A DNA stretch of 64,000 nucleotides from Calycina herbarum (lineage: Eukaryota > Ascomycota > Leotiomycetes > Helotiales > Pezizellaceae), in assembly GCA_001414485.1 (NCBI GenBank), contig LLEY01000033.1, positions 372,001-436,000 of the forward strand, given 5' to 3'. The notes beneath the pieces were generated by a model. The model did no database searches. It was not told the origin of the DNA and was given only the letters and a program-made list of their open reading frames with translations. Each line of letters begins with the position of its first letter. Within the stretch, counting starts at the first letter, position 1. A program made the translations under genes and the position numbers. This document shows positions 10,528 to 22,524 of this stretch, piece by piece.

Positions 10528-13500
10528 TTTGAAGTATGGAATTCTCACAAAAACTTGATTGGGGAGGAAAATCAACTCGCCCTGGAAAATCGGGGGTTCA
10601 ACATTGACTTGTCCTTTCCACTGGAAAAAGATAGACAAGTCTGAGCATGCCAAGTAATGGAGCCTACGTTCGCTAGGGTTTAGGTATTGAAATATTCTAC
10701 CGATCCGATGTCTATACGGCTGAGATTTTAGTTCATCCGAAGTCCGTTAAGATTGGCTTGAGGCGCACTGACTTGCGGCTACTGATGCTCTGTGGAAGAT
10801 GGCCAGCTCACAGACGTAGTATTATAAATACTACGGACAATCCACATAATCGGAGGCTCTTAGCAGATACCATATATACAGTCAACCGAACCTGCGTCAA
10901 ACTATTCAACACCAAAATGATCGAAACGTGGGGTGAAAATGGGTTGGAACAACTTAAGAGTAAGATATCTCTGTACGAGGCATAATCATTTCCGCTCTGA
11001 AAAAAAAACGGCGAGAAGAGTAGTAAAGAATCGACGTATAAAACTCGTATTCAGCCTCCCCGATTGCTTGTGCGTGTCCGAGCTCTTGCATCTCATCGCG
11101 GGTGCTAGTCTTGTAGATCAGGTACCCGCTTGATGAACCTATGACGTGCGCAAGAAAAGGGAACTATTGAGACCTGGAACGAGCCAACAAATTCCATGTA
11201 TTGGCGCCGAGTAGGATCTCGAAGCAAGAAAGGGTTACCAATGGGGGAGGTGAAATGTCAAATGGATTAATTCCCCATCTCCACGGTCAACAAAATGCTC
11301 AGCGTAGGTAAAAGACAAACGCAAGAAGCAGATCAGTCTTCATCAATTCCAAAAGTCACCCAGATACCAGTCCGCTACTCAATTGCCAACTCCTAAGAGA
11401 GAGCAAACAACACTGTATGTTCGGACGTCAAGCCACTGGGAATTTTGCACGAAAATCTTCAACCTGAGCCTTATGCTCGACGCTAGTCCGCTTTGGATGG
11501 GGCAATTATTTTAGGTCCCGCAGATGGTCAAGGGCTCGGGGTCGCTCCTTCGATCTTTAAATTTTCCCTCATCGAATACACTGTCAATTCAGTGCAGATG
11601 ACGTGTGGTCAATCGCTGCTCCCCCCTGGTCAATGTGGGCAACTGCATCCCGGAAGAAATTCCGTCAAAGAGTCCTCAGGCGCAGCACATGCCTTGTCTA
11701 TTCAATTATCAAATGATTTGACTCGTACTTTATCACTTCTATGGTGTTTTGTTCAATGTTTGAGGATAGTTATGTGCCAAGCCTTCTTCCTTTTAATTTC
11801 CCTTTGTAAAGTACCGTCTGTCAAGTTGAAATTTATCCAGACTTTGTCAAAGTATACACATACGTCATATACTCGCAGAAATTTTCATGGCAAGCATAGT
11901 GATTTGTTGAGGAGTTTCGAGGCAATTGTGCATTGACATAGGCCTCCTAATTCCCATTGTTCTATTGTTATGGGGCTCCTAACTAAACCCATGATTTACT
12001 CTACCAAATTAATCTCTTTTTGGAGGAATTTGCGGCCCGGAACCTTACCATGACATCTACCCTCGCATGCCCACTTTGATATATCTCATCCAGTGGTGGA
12101 ACTATGTAGTCCAAAAGTAGATGACGGTGTTGAGGCAGTTGACCATATTTCCATCGATAATACCAGCTCCTTCGAGCAAGGGCTGTAAATGAATTTTGGA
12201 AACGGAGTGTCGTGCAAAACTTTGGAGGACAGATTGTTTATGGAGGATGCATAGAGATACCATTCAAGAGATATGTCGAAATCAAGCAGCAAGCTCTTAC
12301 AAATAGAGATCCAGGCATTGCGCTGCGTATACCTACTTTACTTTGATTGTGCAAAACTGCCTATGACAATGAAAAGTATTGTCTGAAAGAGAGGGTCTAG
12401 GAGACTTAAGAAGCAATCTAACTCTTCTAAACCTTCTCGAAAAATCTTTTTTTATTTCCTGAAGCACTTTGCAGAATCATGCTAGACTGGGTGTACGCAG
12501 AGCAATGGCACGATCTCTCACTTATGGACAGGGAACCAAAAATCGCATTCTTGACATCCCTCTACTTGTAGATCACCTTCAAATAGCAGCTTTGAACTCT
12601 TTTGTTGCTATTGGCAGGTAACATGTAGATAGCAACCTTTGGAAAAAAGGGTTGCGAGAGTGCGTTCATACATTCAAATAAAATCGATACCCACCATTTC
12701 CCACCATGTTATGCTGCTGTGTTAAGTGAAATCCGTTCATGGGAACTGATGCAAGGAATCAGGGAAGATCAAGCTCAATCGACTTCGAAAACACGCTGGG
12801 AAAGTATAAACCCCGCAGACTTCAAACTTCATGATGCTCACATATAGTCAAAAGCTCTAAGAATGCTCGATGATCGTCCCCTAAAAGTTAAGCGAAAAAT
12901 GAAGGATGGATATATCGGATGAGAGAGGGGGGGGGAGGGGGGATCAGTTACTTTGGATGGATGTTCACTTGCATTTCAGCGCTACTTTGGTTACTTTTTG
13001 AAACTAATACTTGGATCTTTGAGCAGTTTCGATTTCCTCTAATTTGTCAGAATTGCACTGGCCGTGTACTTCGAGGGAATCAAAATCTGTTCGCCATTTA
13101 TATAGCGCGTAAGATACTCTTCAAGTGAAATTAGGATAGTTGAGATGTACTTTCTTTCTGTTTTGTTCTACGTCATCGTGTTTTCCTTTCCACCCCCCAA
13201 ATTGACAGGGCTAGGGGGGAGAGTAATTACTGGGGGGAAAACTCATTGCGAGGTAGTAGGATATGATGCACAGATTGGATGACTGTTCGGAAAGACTTCT
13301 GCACAGTCAATCAAAGAGTTTGGGATATTCTAGGTTCATTGGGTCTGGTGGTTCCAACTCCCCACCGATAACCGGCCTCATTATTCCAGGAGGTTAGGAA
13401 GATGATATTCTCCCCCTCATTTTGTCTAACTCTTTGGAAGTAAGTGATAAGCTGCTGGTAAGCTGCCAGTAAGCTAGTGGATTGTGAGGTGGGTGGCTGG

Positions 13501-13699
13501 TTGAATGTGGAAGCCACCCACGTGCTACCTACCCCTCTATTCCCTTTTTTGGATCGAGGTGCATATTCTGTTACACAGGGTTTCTAGTCTATGATAGACT
13601 AAAAACTCTCGAATGGAAAGTCTTTGTTTGGTGTATGAGGAATAATAAACTACTGATTAATTTAGGATCGGAATAATGAGATCTAATTGTCTTGTTATC

Positions 13700-13802
13700 T
13701 TCTAACTGTCTTATGAATAATTTACTTGAATTACCCTACATAGTTAGAATAACGAGAGGGGTAGGCAGGTACAAAGTTGGAATATCTACTGCAACTTTTG
13801 CT
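13700..13802 (-). repeat. Copy of a dispersed repeat (third member)
   Basis: The reverse complement shares the blocks CAAAAGTTGCAGTAGATA, CTGCCTACC and AGGGTAATTCAAGTAAATTA with the elements at 38806-38995 and 56590-56803. The far end of this copy could not be defined. Confidence 0.5.
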
Positions 13803-14097
13803 GTCCACTACGAGCCACTATCTTGAATTTTGTGACTAATTTAGAAGCTTCTTTTGAGTAGAGGGACGTTGGCGATGTGCAGGTAAGACTGTCGGTGTTA
13901 TCTCCACGAGAGGCAGTGCTGGACTATGATTTTGGTCACTAGACCAGATACAGCAGATTGAGAAACTTTGAGAACCGTGTGGGGGTTTTCCCAAGTTCCT
14001 CCTGGGTATGTGTCAACTTTGTGCTCTTGTCAAAACTGTGCTCAGATTTACTTGAAGCTCATCAGTCGACAAACGCTGGAGTGAGATCTTCCAACAG

Positions 14098-14410
14098 TTG
14101 ACGTTTTGCCATTTAGTGCGATGTGCAACAGATATCTCGACGGGCAGGAACAATGTCAAAGCTAGAAAAATGGCAAAACGTCTACGGTAGGAGTCTCCTT
14201 CAAAGTGCGATATGCAACAAACCTCCACTCTTTAAGTCTAGGCGATAAGTTGAGATGGAAAGTCTTACAGCAATGAGAACTAGTAACTACCTACCATTGA
14301 CGTTTTACCAGTGCAAGTGCTAAATGCAACAAAGTCTCAGTGACTGGCACACTTTCCAAGAAACCAGTTGGGTGGCATCTATGGAATAAGCCAAAGTGCG
14401 ATGTGCAACA
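14098..14410 (+). repeat. Cluster of bipartite short repeats with a 15-bp inverted repeat
   Basis: The block AGTGCGATRTGCAACA occurs at 14115-14130, 14204-14219 and 14395-14410, with a degenerate copy at 14316-14331. A second block, TTGACGTTTTRCCA, sits just before two of them, at 14098-14111 and 14297-14310. It also recurs inverted at about 14168-14182, giving a 15-bp inverted repeat around a ~53-nt loop. No coding frame runs through the cluster. Confidence 0.7.
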
Positions 14411-14449
14411 ACAAATAATGTAGTCAAGTGAAGCGAACTCGGCGGATTA

Positions 14450-14485
14450 AGTTGAGTCAAGTTGCATCAAGTTGCATCCAGTTCT
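14450..14485 (+). repeat. Short tandem repeat of AAGTTGCATC-like units
   Basis: Three to four imperfect ~10-nt units (AAGTTGAGTC, AAGTTGCATC, AAGTTGCATC, then CAGTTCTA) follow one another directly. Confidence 0.6.
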
Positions 14486-16099
14486 AACTTCACTACTCAA
14501 CAACAAGAGAAGCCCCATGAACACCCATACTTGAATGATCAAGTAGGATAATTGGAAGGTTGGAATCTTAATTATCCCAAATACGAGAACGACTCAAGTA
14601 ATAAGAAATAGGGGCGTACTGTACAAAAAGTAACGAGTAGGTCCCTCGCAACAATCTTAACCTTCACTACTTCCCCGCAAACAAAAACAACACCAATACT
14701 CTTAAAGCTTACTTACTTACGTTCACCATAACCACTCAAACTCCACTCCTCGCACCCCACCCGTAACATCCCTCAACCACACACGTCGCTTCCCCCTTCC
14801 TTCGGACTCGAACAAAAAAAAACCATCAGCCTCAACCAACATCCCCACAATTCCACTCCTTCATCTTATAATCCGAAATGAAATCCTCCAAAAACTTCCC
14901 CTCGTTTAGACTGACTTTCGCTCGTAAACTCTTAGGTACTTGTCTGTCATCCCAAGTTCTCTGCCTCCATGTGTGACAAGAAGACCAGAAATCAAGTTTC
15001 ACAAGAAGCCTCCAGTCCAAGTTCCTAAATAGAAATCCATCACAATGACATAAAAAAAACCGCCCCCACACCACACCCCAAGATCAAACACTTCCGTCCC
15101 GTTCATCCCGTCCCCTCTCAACTCACCCGTTTCACATTTCCAAGTCCTCAACTTCCTCGGTCGGTCAAAACTTCATAAACAAAATGAAACCTCCGCCTCG
15201 CTCGTTTCACAAAACCCCATGCAATGTTGACATGAATTTCTATCAGATCGACTTATCTCGAGTCCAGACCACAACAAATCTATAAAAATAAAGACCGAAA
15301 AGCAGGTGATACGCGTATGACGTACAAACCCATCCCCAACGAAGTCTCCAATTCGTCACGGCACAGTACTTCGTACAATGGTTAAATTAACTGCAGCACG
15401 ACTCGTATGCAGGAATGGGAGGATGAAATGGGAATCGCTGGATGACTTGTTTCCAACGAGCGGAATCACCGGGAACTCATCTGTTGGAAAGCTCAAGAAG
15501 TCACAGCAAAGCATTCGAAAAGACCCCCCCTCATGATTGAGTCGATCATCTTCAATTCATATGATTGTTATACAAAACACTAGGATTACCTTCCAAAGAA
15601 AAGGAAAATATCCATCAAGTGCGACTTTTTGCTTTTTCTTTCTCCTCTCCTGAGATTTAAAAACAACCCCTTCCCAAAAATCATCCCATCTATGTGCAAA
15701 TTTCAATCCATCCATCCACCAATTCTATCTTCATCCACTCCACTCTCCTTCCTACATCTCAACTGATCCCACGCGAAAGAAACCTAATTGCTCCATCTCC
15801 ATCTATTACACGAAAAAAAGACATTAACCCAGTAGCTTATTAAAAAACAACTGGAGCTGGAAGAAATTGGTCGATTCGCTTATAAGTATCGTTGTGAGAT
15901 AAACACAATGCACAGTCATTTCCTCTTTCGACATGAGATGCTATGGATTTGCTGGGGTTGGTCATCATAAAAAAATATGCCATGGTGAGTTCGAGAGAAA
16001 AAAGAAAAGGAAAAATGCGCGCTCAAGTGCCGAAAATACATACGAGGCCTCGAAAATTGTGAGGTCAACGTGACGAAGAAACATTATGTTTGGTCCAAC

Positions 16100-18411
16100 C
16101 TATTTGTCGGCTCGCATACCCCATTGAGGTTTCAATTGGGATGCCATGTCGTCCTTGGTAAAGACGGCTTCCTTGGGGATACGACTGGCACGATAAGCTC
16201 CGTTGCGGATAGCACTGAGCTGGACTTGGGAGACTCCGCTCTTGTTGCTGCGAATACTACCAGCATCGCTCATAGTGTCAGGGTCTCTAATCCTCTTTGG
16301 AGGTGCAAAGTCTAAAGCGGTAAAGGTTCCAGACCTTCTGAGCAAATGTCTAATGGAAAAGTTAGCATAAAGCATGGATATGTGAGCAAGACAGGTTAGT
16401 GCTTACGGGCTAGGCATAGGAGCAAGCTCATCAAATGCACTGACGGTTGGAGTGAAAGCCGGAACAGTAGGTGAGTATGGCCGTCTCTCTCCGAATGGAC
16501 TCTGAGATCGACCAGCCTGTCTCTCACGGATTGATGTTGGTGGTGCAAATTCCATCGATTGCAACAAGGCGAATGAATCATCTCGAAGTTTAGATGGAGT
16601 TGGTAGAGTGTTGAGAGCTTGTGGAGGTGGCATTGGTTTTCTAGGTCTTTGCTGTTGCCCAGGTGGTCCCATACGACCAGAAGCAGATGATTGTGCTCGA
16701 GGTCCTGGTGGTCCACGGAATTGTGGTCCTCCTGGTCGGCCGCCAACACTCATTCCGCCCATAGAGCCATTTCGAGGACGTGGTGGTCCTTGGCCCATAA
16801 ACTTTCGTCCTCCTGGAGGTGGTGTCATCGCACGTCTAGTAACTGGCTCGGCATATGGCATGACAAATGCATTGCTGTCTGGGTCATAGTAGGCGGCATC
16901 ACCCATATAATTCTCATCATAATCCTCGATATACTGTCCTTGTGGTTCTGGCTTTGAATCGTCAAAGTACTCCTTGTAAAATGATCGAATTCGGTTGGCG
17001 CGAATTTCCGGATCATCCGACTCTGTAGCCGCATTTGGAGGAAGGGGTCGGAAGCCCATTGACAACCGCTTTGGATCAAATCCTGGAGCACCTAATCCAG
17101 CTTGAGCAAACTCCTCTGGTGGTACATCCATAGAGTATCGTTGTCCGCGCATAGCTTCATTCTTGTTCTCACGACCAGGAGATGGAGGTGTAACCATGAA
17201 TCCATCGCCATACTCATCATCACTAGGAGGCGTAGGTCTAGAATCTGTACGGGGCGGTGGGCGAGGGCTTGCAGGTAGGGCATTTGGAATTTGAGGGCGA
17301 GCTAAAGCTTCTTGAGGAGGTCCAGGGGCCGAGTCAATTAAAGAACCAAGATAATTATTGCTTTGTCTTAATGATGCATGTGGATTACTGGCGTAAGAAT
17401 CACGGGCATCTTCGATAACAGCGGAGGATGGCATTGGAGTAAGACCTTGGGTGGGAGTAAGAGCCTGACCTGGACGAGGATTGGTAGGCAAACCCTTTCT
17501 TTTGATCGATTCTGGGGAGCCGGGTTGTTCTAGGTGTACCTGAGGTGGTGGAGTTGGGGTTTTTGGGACTTCTGGTATGGAAGCTGTTGGGCACGGTGCA
17601 TTATATTGAGGCAGAGAATTTTGGCGCGGTGGTGGCACAAATAAAGCTCCTCCTTGTGGTGGCATACTCTTTGGCATAGAAGCAGCGTTTCCGAGAAGAT
17701 CGGCGGTGGCCACCTCTTGCATTCTTGATGGTGCAGCACTTGAGCCGGTATAGATTGATGAACCGTTCTTTGAATTGGAATGAATTGATCGCGCATCGCC
17801 TTGGTAATAGGTGGAAACGGTGCGGTACGGGTCCTCTTTTTGGTGAACGGTTCGCGAGAGGGAATGAAGAGACTCGCGCGAGTTTTGCAACTCTGGAGGA
17901 AGCATATAAGGGCTGTTTACACTGATATCCATGGAGACTTGACGCCGAGATTTCTCGCTCATCCCCTGCTCTCCTGGTGCCTTTCTGGGTCGTCCAGGTT
18001 GAGGTACATCGCCCAATCCGAAATCCAAAGACGCATGTCGATCGTTGGCATCCTCCTCTCGCTGTTTACGCACATGTCTACGTTGAAGAATAATCATCAA
18101 AATGATAGCGCCGACCACTGGGATACTAATTACACAGTCAATATGGAGATGGGGCAAGGCGAGTCGCGAATCACTTACGCTACTCCCAATATGACAGGCA
18201 ATGTGTAAGCTGATTGGGTTACACCTGTCTGGCAAGCATTCTCTCCACACGAAGTGGTGGTTGCTGAGGAAGAAGAGGACGAAGTTGAGTCTGCTCGTGG
18301 TTCTACCACACGGCTGGGCGTTGCAATGTCTGCCACTGAATCCATCACCCCAATTGCTGCTAGTGGAATCCGTGGCCCTAACCTAACATGACTTTCTCCT
18401 CGATTCTCCAT
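16100..18411 (-). CDS. Conserved fungal single-pass membrane protein with long disordered tail
   Basis: Exons 18179-18411, 16407-18125 and 16100-16349 give 733 aa. A Ser-rich segment with two Cys residues (SCGENAC) precedes a membrane helix formed across the first splice junction (LPVILGVA joined to IPVVGAIILMIIL), followed at once by a basic RRHVRKQ stop-transfer cluster. The remaining ~600 residues are cytoplasmic-looking, Pro/Gly/Ser-rich and low in hydrophobics. Conserved islands include the SLDFGLGDV block just after the membrane, NSPYMLPPELQNSRESLHSLSRT, a central RANRIRSFYKEYFDD and the C-terminal DPDTMSDAGSIRSNKSGVSQ stretch. Start: 18411 is the first ATG after an in-frame stop; 18345 is an alternative giving 711 aa. 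Similar proteins are widespread in Pezizomycotina with no assigned function; a wall or polarity role would be a guess. Confidence 0.85.
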
Positions 18412-20383
18412 TCTGGCGGTGGCAGAGTATACCCTTCGCCGCGGGGTGTCAGGCTCGTCGGTCAATCGGCGGGAGCTGTCAGGCAATTGTCCGCGTCGTC
18501 CTCGTCGTTACGGTGACAAGAAGAAGGTGCGACTGGTTTCGGGGCAAAAATAGCCTGTGAAGGTATCGATGCAGGTCGTCTGATGGTTGAGAAGGTTTGC
18601 CGTTTCAGATGAAGTTCCTCCACAATATGGGTTGATAGGGTATTGAAACAGGTACGACAATGCAATGGGCAACAACAATTACTGCAAATATCCGACGTGA
18701 AGGAATGACTTAAGGTGAGAGCGAGGTAAACTAGGTAAGGAGTGTGTAGAAGCGATTGTAGACCTAAAGGAATGGCAGTCCGACTGGCAGACGGGTGGAA
18801 GTCTAGATAGACAGAATTGGCGGGTGGTGTTGAGACTTGCAGACGGGAGCAGCACAGCGAGCGAAAGAGAGACCTGACGGGAGCTGGGGAAGGAGGTTCA
18901 AAAGAGGGCGAGGCAGGTACGGGTGGAGGTGCGGCGTAGGATCAGGGTGGGTCTCGGAAATGGGTCTCCTGGCCGTAGTCCCGATGGGGGATGGCGCGAT
19001 TATTTTAATCAGGGGACGAAACAGGGCAAGTCCTGTGCTGCATTTCAACGCTTCAGCAAAATTCAGCACTCTTGACCCTGAAGGCAGGCATCTAATCCCC
19101 GGCGAAATTGGAATTTTGGGATGGCAGCTGGCTGGATGCCAACTCGGCACGTGGGGATTTCCAAGAGAGTGACAAAGTGGGACGTTGTCGATAATGCAAT
19201 CGCCTAGAGTTTGCAACCACGCTGTTGTACTAGTACGCAGCAGTCCGACTTGTCCGAGGGAGAGAGAGCATCGGAGTAGGTCGATTGGGATCACAGAAAT
19301 GTCTAATGATAGCAATGGTGGCGCTTCTGTACAATGGGATTACGATGGAGAAGTCTCACGAATAAGGATGAGGCGTAAAGGGGTTTGTTGGCTTATGAAA
19401 TCTGGATGGAAGGATGTACAAAATTACCTGCTAAAAAGGGCTCGTTCGGCGTTGCAGCTGCAGGAACCGATTCATCGGCCACTCACACTTCTTCGTTCAA
19501 GCCAGGTTCGATCCGACGTGCAGGGGGCTCTCCAAACCGCCGAAGCTTCTCTCCAACTTGAAATGCTTCTCCCGCCATGGCCAAATCAAAATCTGGTCGC
19601 GGGTTGGACGTGATTAGAGTCAACCCAAGTGAATCCGCCTAGGCGTTTGAAGTAAAAGGCAATCTGTTGATCAACAGCTTCCCCTGATTTTGATATGATA
19701 TCCAAATTGATCTCCAGAATCCATTTTAACCAATTAACAGGCCATCCCACTCATGTGGCTGAAGAGGCGTTCTTCTCTTTTGCGAAAGTGAAGCGAGAGT
19801 GCAGCCAACCGCGGATACATTCGAGACCCTTCTCATTGGCCAACAGGAGAGATTGCGATAAACGCCCTCTCGGTGAGACAGAATTCATCCAGAAGGATAA
19901 AATTGTGTTGTGGAATTTGATTGGCAGCGCCGTTGTCTGTATGTCTGTCAGCAATTGATTTGGGAATCGTGATTTAGTCGCAGCTCAACTCATCGCGTGA
20001 CCCTCAATATGTGCAAGCTCGAAATACCGCCACCTCCTTTCCATATCGGCAAATGGACGGCTTTTCGAACTGTACCGTCAAATGTCTAAATATACGTATA
20101 CGAGCACGAACTGGAAGTCGTCAGCGAGCCCACTCACGATGATGTTGTGAACTTTGGTCCGCAAGGCTTGGGACTGAGAGAGGGGCAAGGGGAAATTCGA
20201 TTCGTGGACAGCTATTTCTGCCTCAGTCACACCTAACTCTTCTAAGGCTCCAACATTAGTGCAAAAAATCACACCAAACTTCCACATCAGGACATCCACT
20301 TTTTTAAGCCTCATACCCGTGACGACGGGGCGGTAAATGCAAAGCATTAAATTGCGTTCGGGCATAATGTGTTAACGGAGATC
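18412..20383. other. Divergent intergenic region
   Basis: Nearly 2 kb between the membrane protein and the helicase starts. A 67-codon minus frame at 18462-18665 lies in the presumed leader of the membrane protein and could be an upstream ORF. The other frames have no recognisable features. Confidence 0.45.
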
Positions 20384-22524
20384 ATGGCGGAATTCGATCT
20401 CTCTGCCACCTTCATCCCCTCTCTTCACAAACCATCTTCGTTGCTTCCTATTGCCCGGCATAAACAGAGTCTTCTGTACCTCATCGAGACTTACCCGGTA
20501 ACAATTGTTGTTGGACAAACGGGTTCCGGGAAAACGACCCAGATCCCTCAATATCTTGAGCAGGCAGGATGGTGCGCAGATGGGAAGGTCATCGCTGTTA
20601 CTCAGGTATGCCCACTTCGTCCTTCAATATCCGATTTACTCGCTAATCATCCTTTCAGCCTCGGCGAGTAGCGGCAACCACTGTTGCAATCAGGGTTGCG
20701 GAAGAGATGGGCAGTAAAATTGGGGAAGAAGTTGGCTATTCAATTCGCTTTGAAGATGTTACTTCACCTAAGACCCGCATCAAATTCCTCACTGATGGCT
20801 TGTTACTTAGAGAAGCTCTTGTTGATCCACTATTGTCACGTTATTCAGTGATTATGGTTGATGAAGCTCATGAGCGCTCTCTAAGTACGGATGTTCTTCT
20901 CGGAGTCTTGAAGAAGATATCGAAGAAGAGGACGAATGATCTCAGAATCATCATCAGTAGTGCTACTTTGCAAGCTGAGGATTTTCTCAATTTCTTCGCT
21001 GGTGATGCAGAGGGTCAACCTAAAGTGACACAAGAACCGCAAAGTGCGGTGACATTGGATGATTTGATAGCCCAAGGAGGTCAAAACCCAAATACTTCCA
21101 GCGATGCCATCGGTCAGATCATTAGTTTGGAGGGAAGGACATATCCAGTCGATATCCTGTACCTGGAGACTCCAGCCGAGGATTATGTGGAGAAAGCAGT
21201 GCAAACAGTTTTTGATATCCACACCAAGGAACCAGATGGTGATATTTTGGTGTTTCTCACTGGAAGAGAAGAGATTGATAATGCCGTACAAGGGATTTCT
21301 GAACGAGCTGCAGGTTTACATCCTCGAGCACAGGCATTGATGCCACTTCCTCTTTACGCAGGTCTTTCGACCGAACAACAAATGTATGTCTTTGAAGAAG
21401 CGCCTGAGAATACAAGAAAGGTCATATTCTCCACAAATATCGCAGAGGCCTCGATTACAATAGACGGAATCGTGTACGTCGTCGACACAGGTTTTGTAAA
21501 GCTACGAGCTTTCAATCCACTCACCGGCATCGAAACCCTAACAGCAACGCCCGTCTCAAAAGCATCTGCAACCCAAAGAGCAGGTCGAGCAGGGCGTACC
21601 CGACCAGGAAAATGCTTCCGTCTCTACACAGAACCCAATTTCCAACAACTATCAGAATCCACCATCCCAGAAATCCAACGCTCAAATTTGGCGCCCGTCA
21701 TTCTACAACTCAAAGCCCTAGGAATCGACAACATAGTCCGCTTCCCCTTCCTAACCTCCCCTCCATCCGAACTCGTCATCCGAGCTCTCGAACTCCTCTA
21801 TTCCCTCGGCGCCCTCGATACATACGCCAAACTCACACAACCCCTCGGAACCCGAATGGCCGAGTTAGCAGTCGAACCCATGATGGCCAAAACTCTCCTC
21901 TCCGCCTCCTCATTCGGGTGTCTTAGTGAAATCCTAACCATAGCAGCAATGACCTCTCTCGGCGGTACAGTATGGGTTCCTCACGATGGCGAGAAGAAGA
22001 AGATGGAAACCGCGCGTCGGAAATTCGCAGTGGAGGAGGGGGATCACATCACGCTTCTAAATGTCTACCAAGCATTCATCACGAAAGGAAAAAAGGAAGC
22101 CCGTTTCTGCCATGACAATTACCTTAATTTCAAATCTCTCACTCGCGCGGTGTCTATTCGTGGACAGTTGAAACGATATCTTGAACGTTTCGGTCTTTCA
22201 GTCCCAGAAACACTATCTTCCAACCCGAATTTGCAACCTCTTGCAGTGGGAGGACCCGATAAGGGGGAGCAAATCCGACGATGTCTTACAACTGGATATT
22301 TTGCTCATGCGGCGAAGATGCAACCAGATGGGACTTTTAGGAATGTAGCTGGGGGAACGGTGTTGTATGCTCATCCTAGTTCTTTGATGTTTAATCGTAA
22401 GGCGGAGTGGGTTGTTTTTCATGAGGTTATGGAGATGGGTGGGAAGACTTATATTAGGGATGTTAGTAAGATTGAGAAAGGGTGGTTGGTGGAATATGCG
22501 CCTGAGTTTTATAAATTTGCGTAG
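20384..22524 (+). CDS. DHX35: DEAH-box RNA helicase, DHX35 type
   Basis: ATP-dependent RNA helicase of the DEAH/RHA family; DHX35 relatives associate with the catalytic spliceosome. Exons 20384-20605 and 20659-22524 give 695 aa, about the usual length. Walker A GQTGSGKT is at 44-51, PRRVAA directly after the intron, DEAH at 142-145, SAT at 173-175 and QRAGRAGR at 380-387. The C-terminal helicase-associated and OB-fold regions follow, ending in WLVEYAPEFYKF. The whole-length pattern matches DHX35 better than the Prp2, Prp16, Prp22 or Prp43 types, notably the short N-terminus with no RS or S1 extension. The ATG is the first in frame; a GTG 15 nt upstream is ignored. Absence of a yeast counterpart is known for this subfamily. 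Confidence 0.93.

Larger units (their letters stand above)
10528..16099. other. 5.6-kb gene-poor region
   Basis: No open frame here shows a domain, a convincing spliced continuation or consistent codon use. It contains short bipartite repeats at 14098-14410, a likely copy of a dispersed repeat near 13700-13800, and a G-rich run at about 12926-12941. From about 14640 to 15800 the plus strand is strikingly C/A-rich, as in an untranslated leader or trailer. A non-coding RNA gene is possible but not demonstrated. Confidence 0.5.

Noticed and set aside
11493..11936. 147-codon ORF in the gene-poor region
   Set aside because: No domain, no splice-site context and no convincing codon pattern.
18803..19315. 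170-codon minus-strand ORF
   Set aside because: Mixed Pro/Leu/Cys composition without a motif; more likely promoter or leader sequence of the flanking genes.
19500..19520. tRNA B-box-like GGTTCGATCC
   Set aside because: No matching A-box or cloverleaf arms could be folded around it.
20078..20365. 95-codon minus-strand ORF starting 18 bp from the helicase ATG
   Set aside because: The sequence looks protein-like, but the two starts would leave no room for promoters, no domain is visible and no splice continuation was found.
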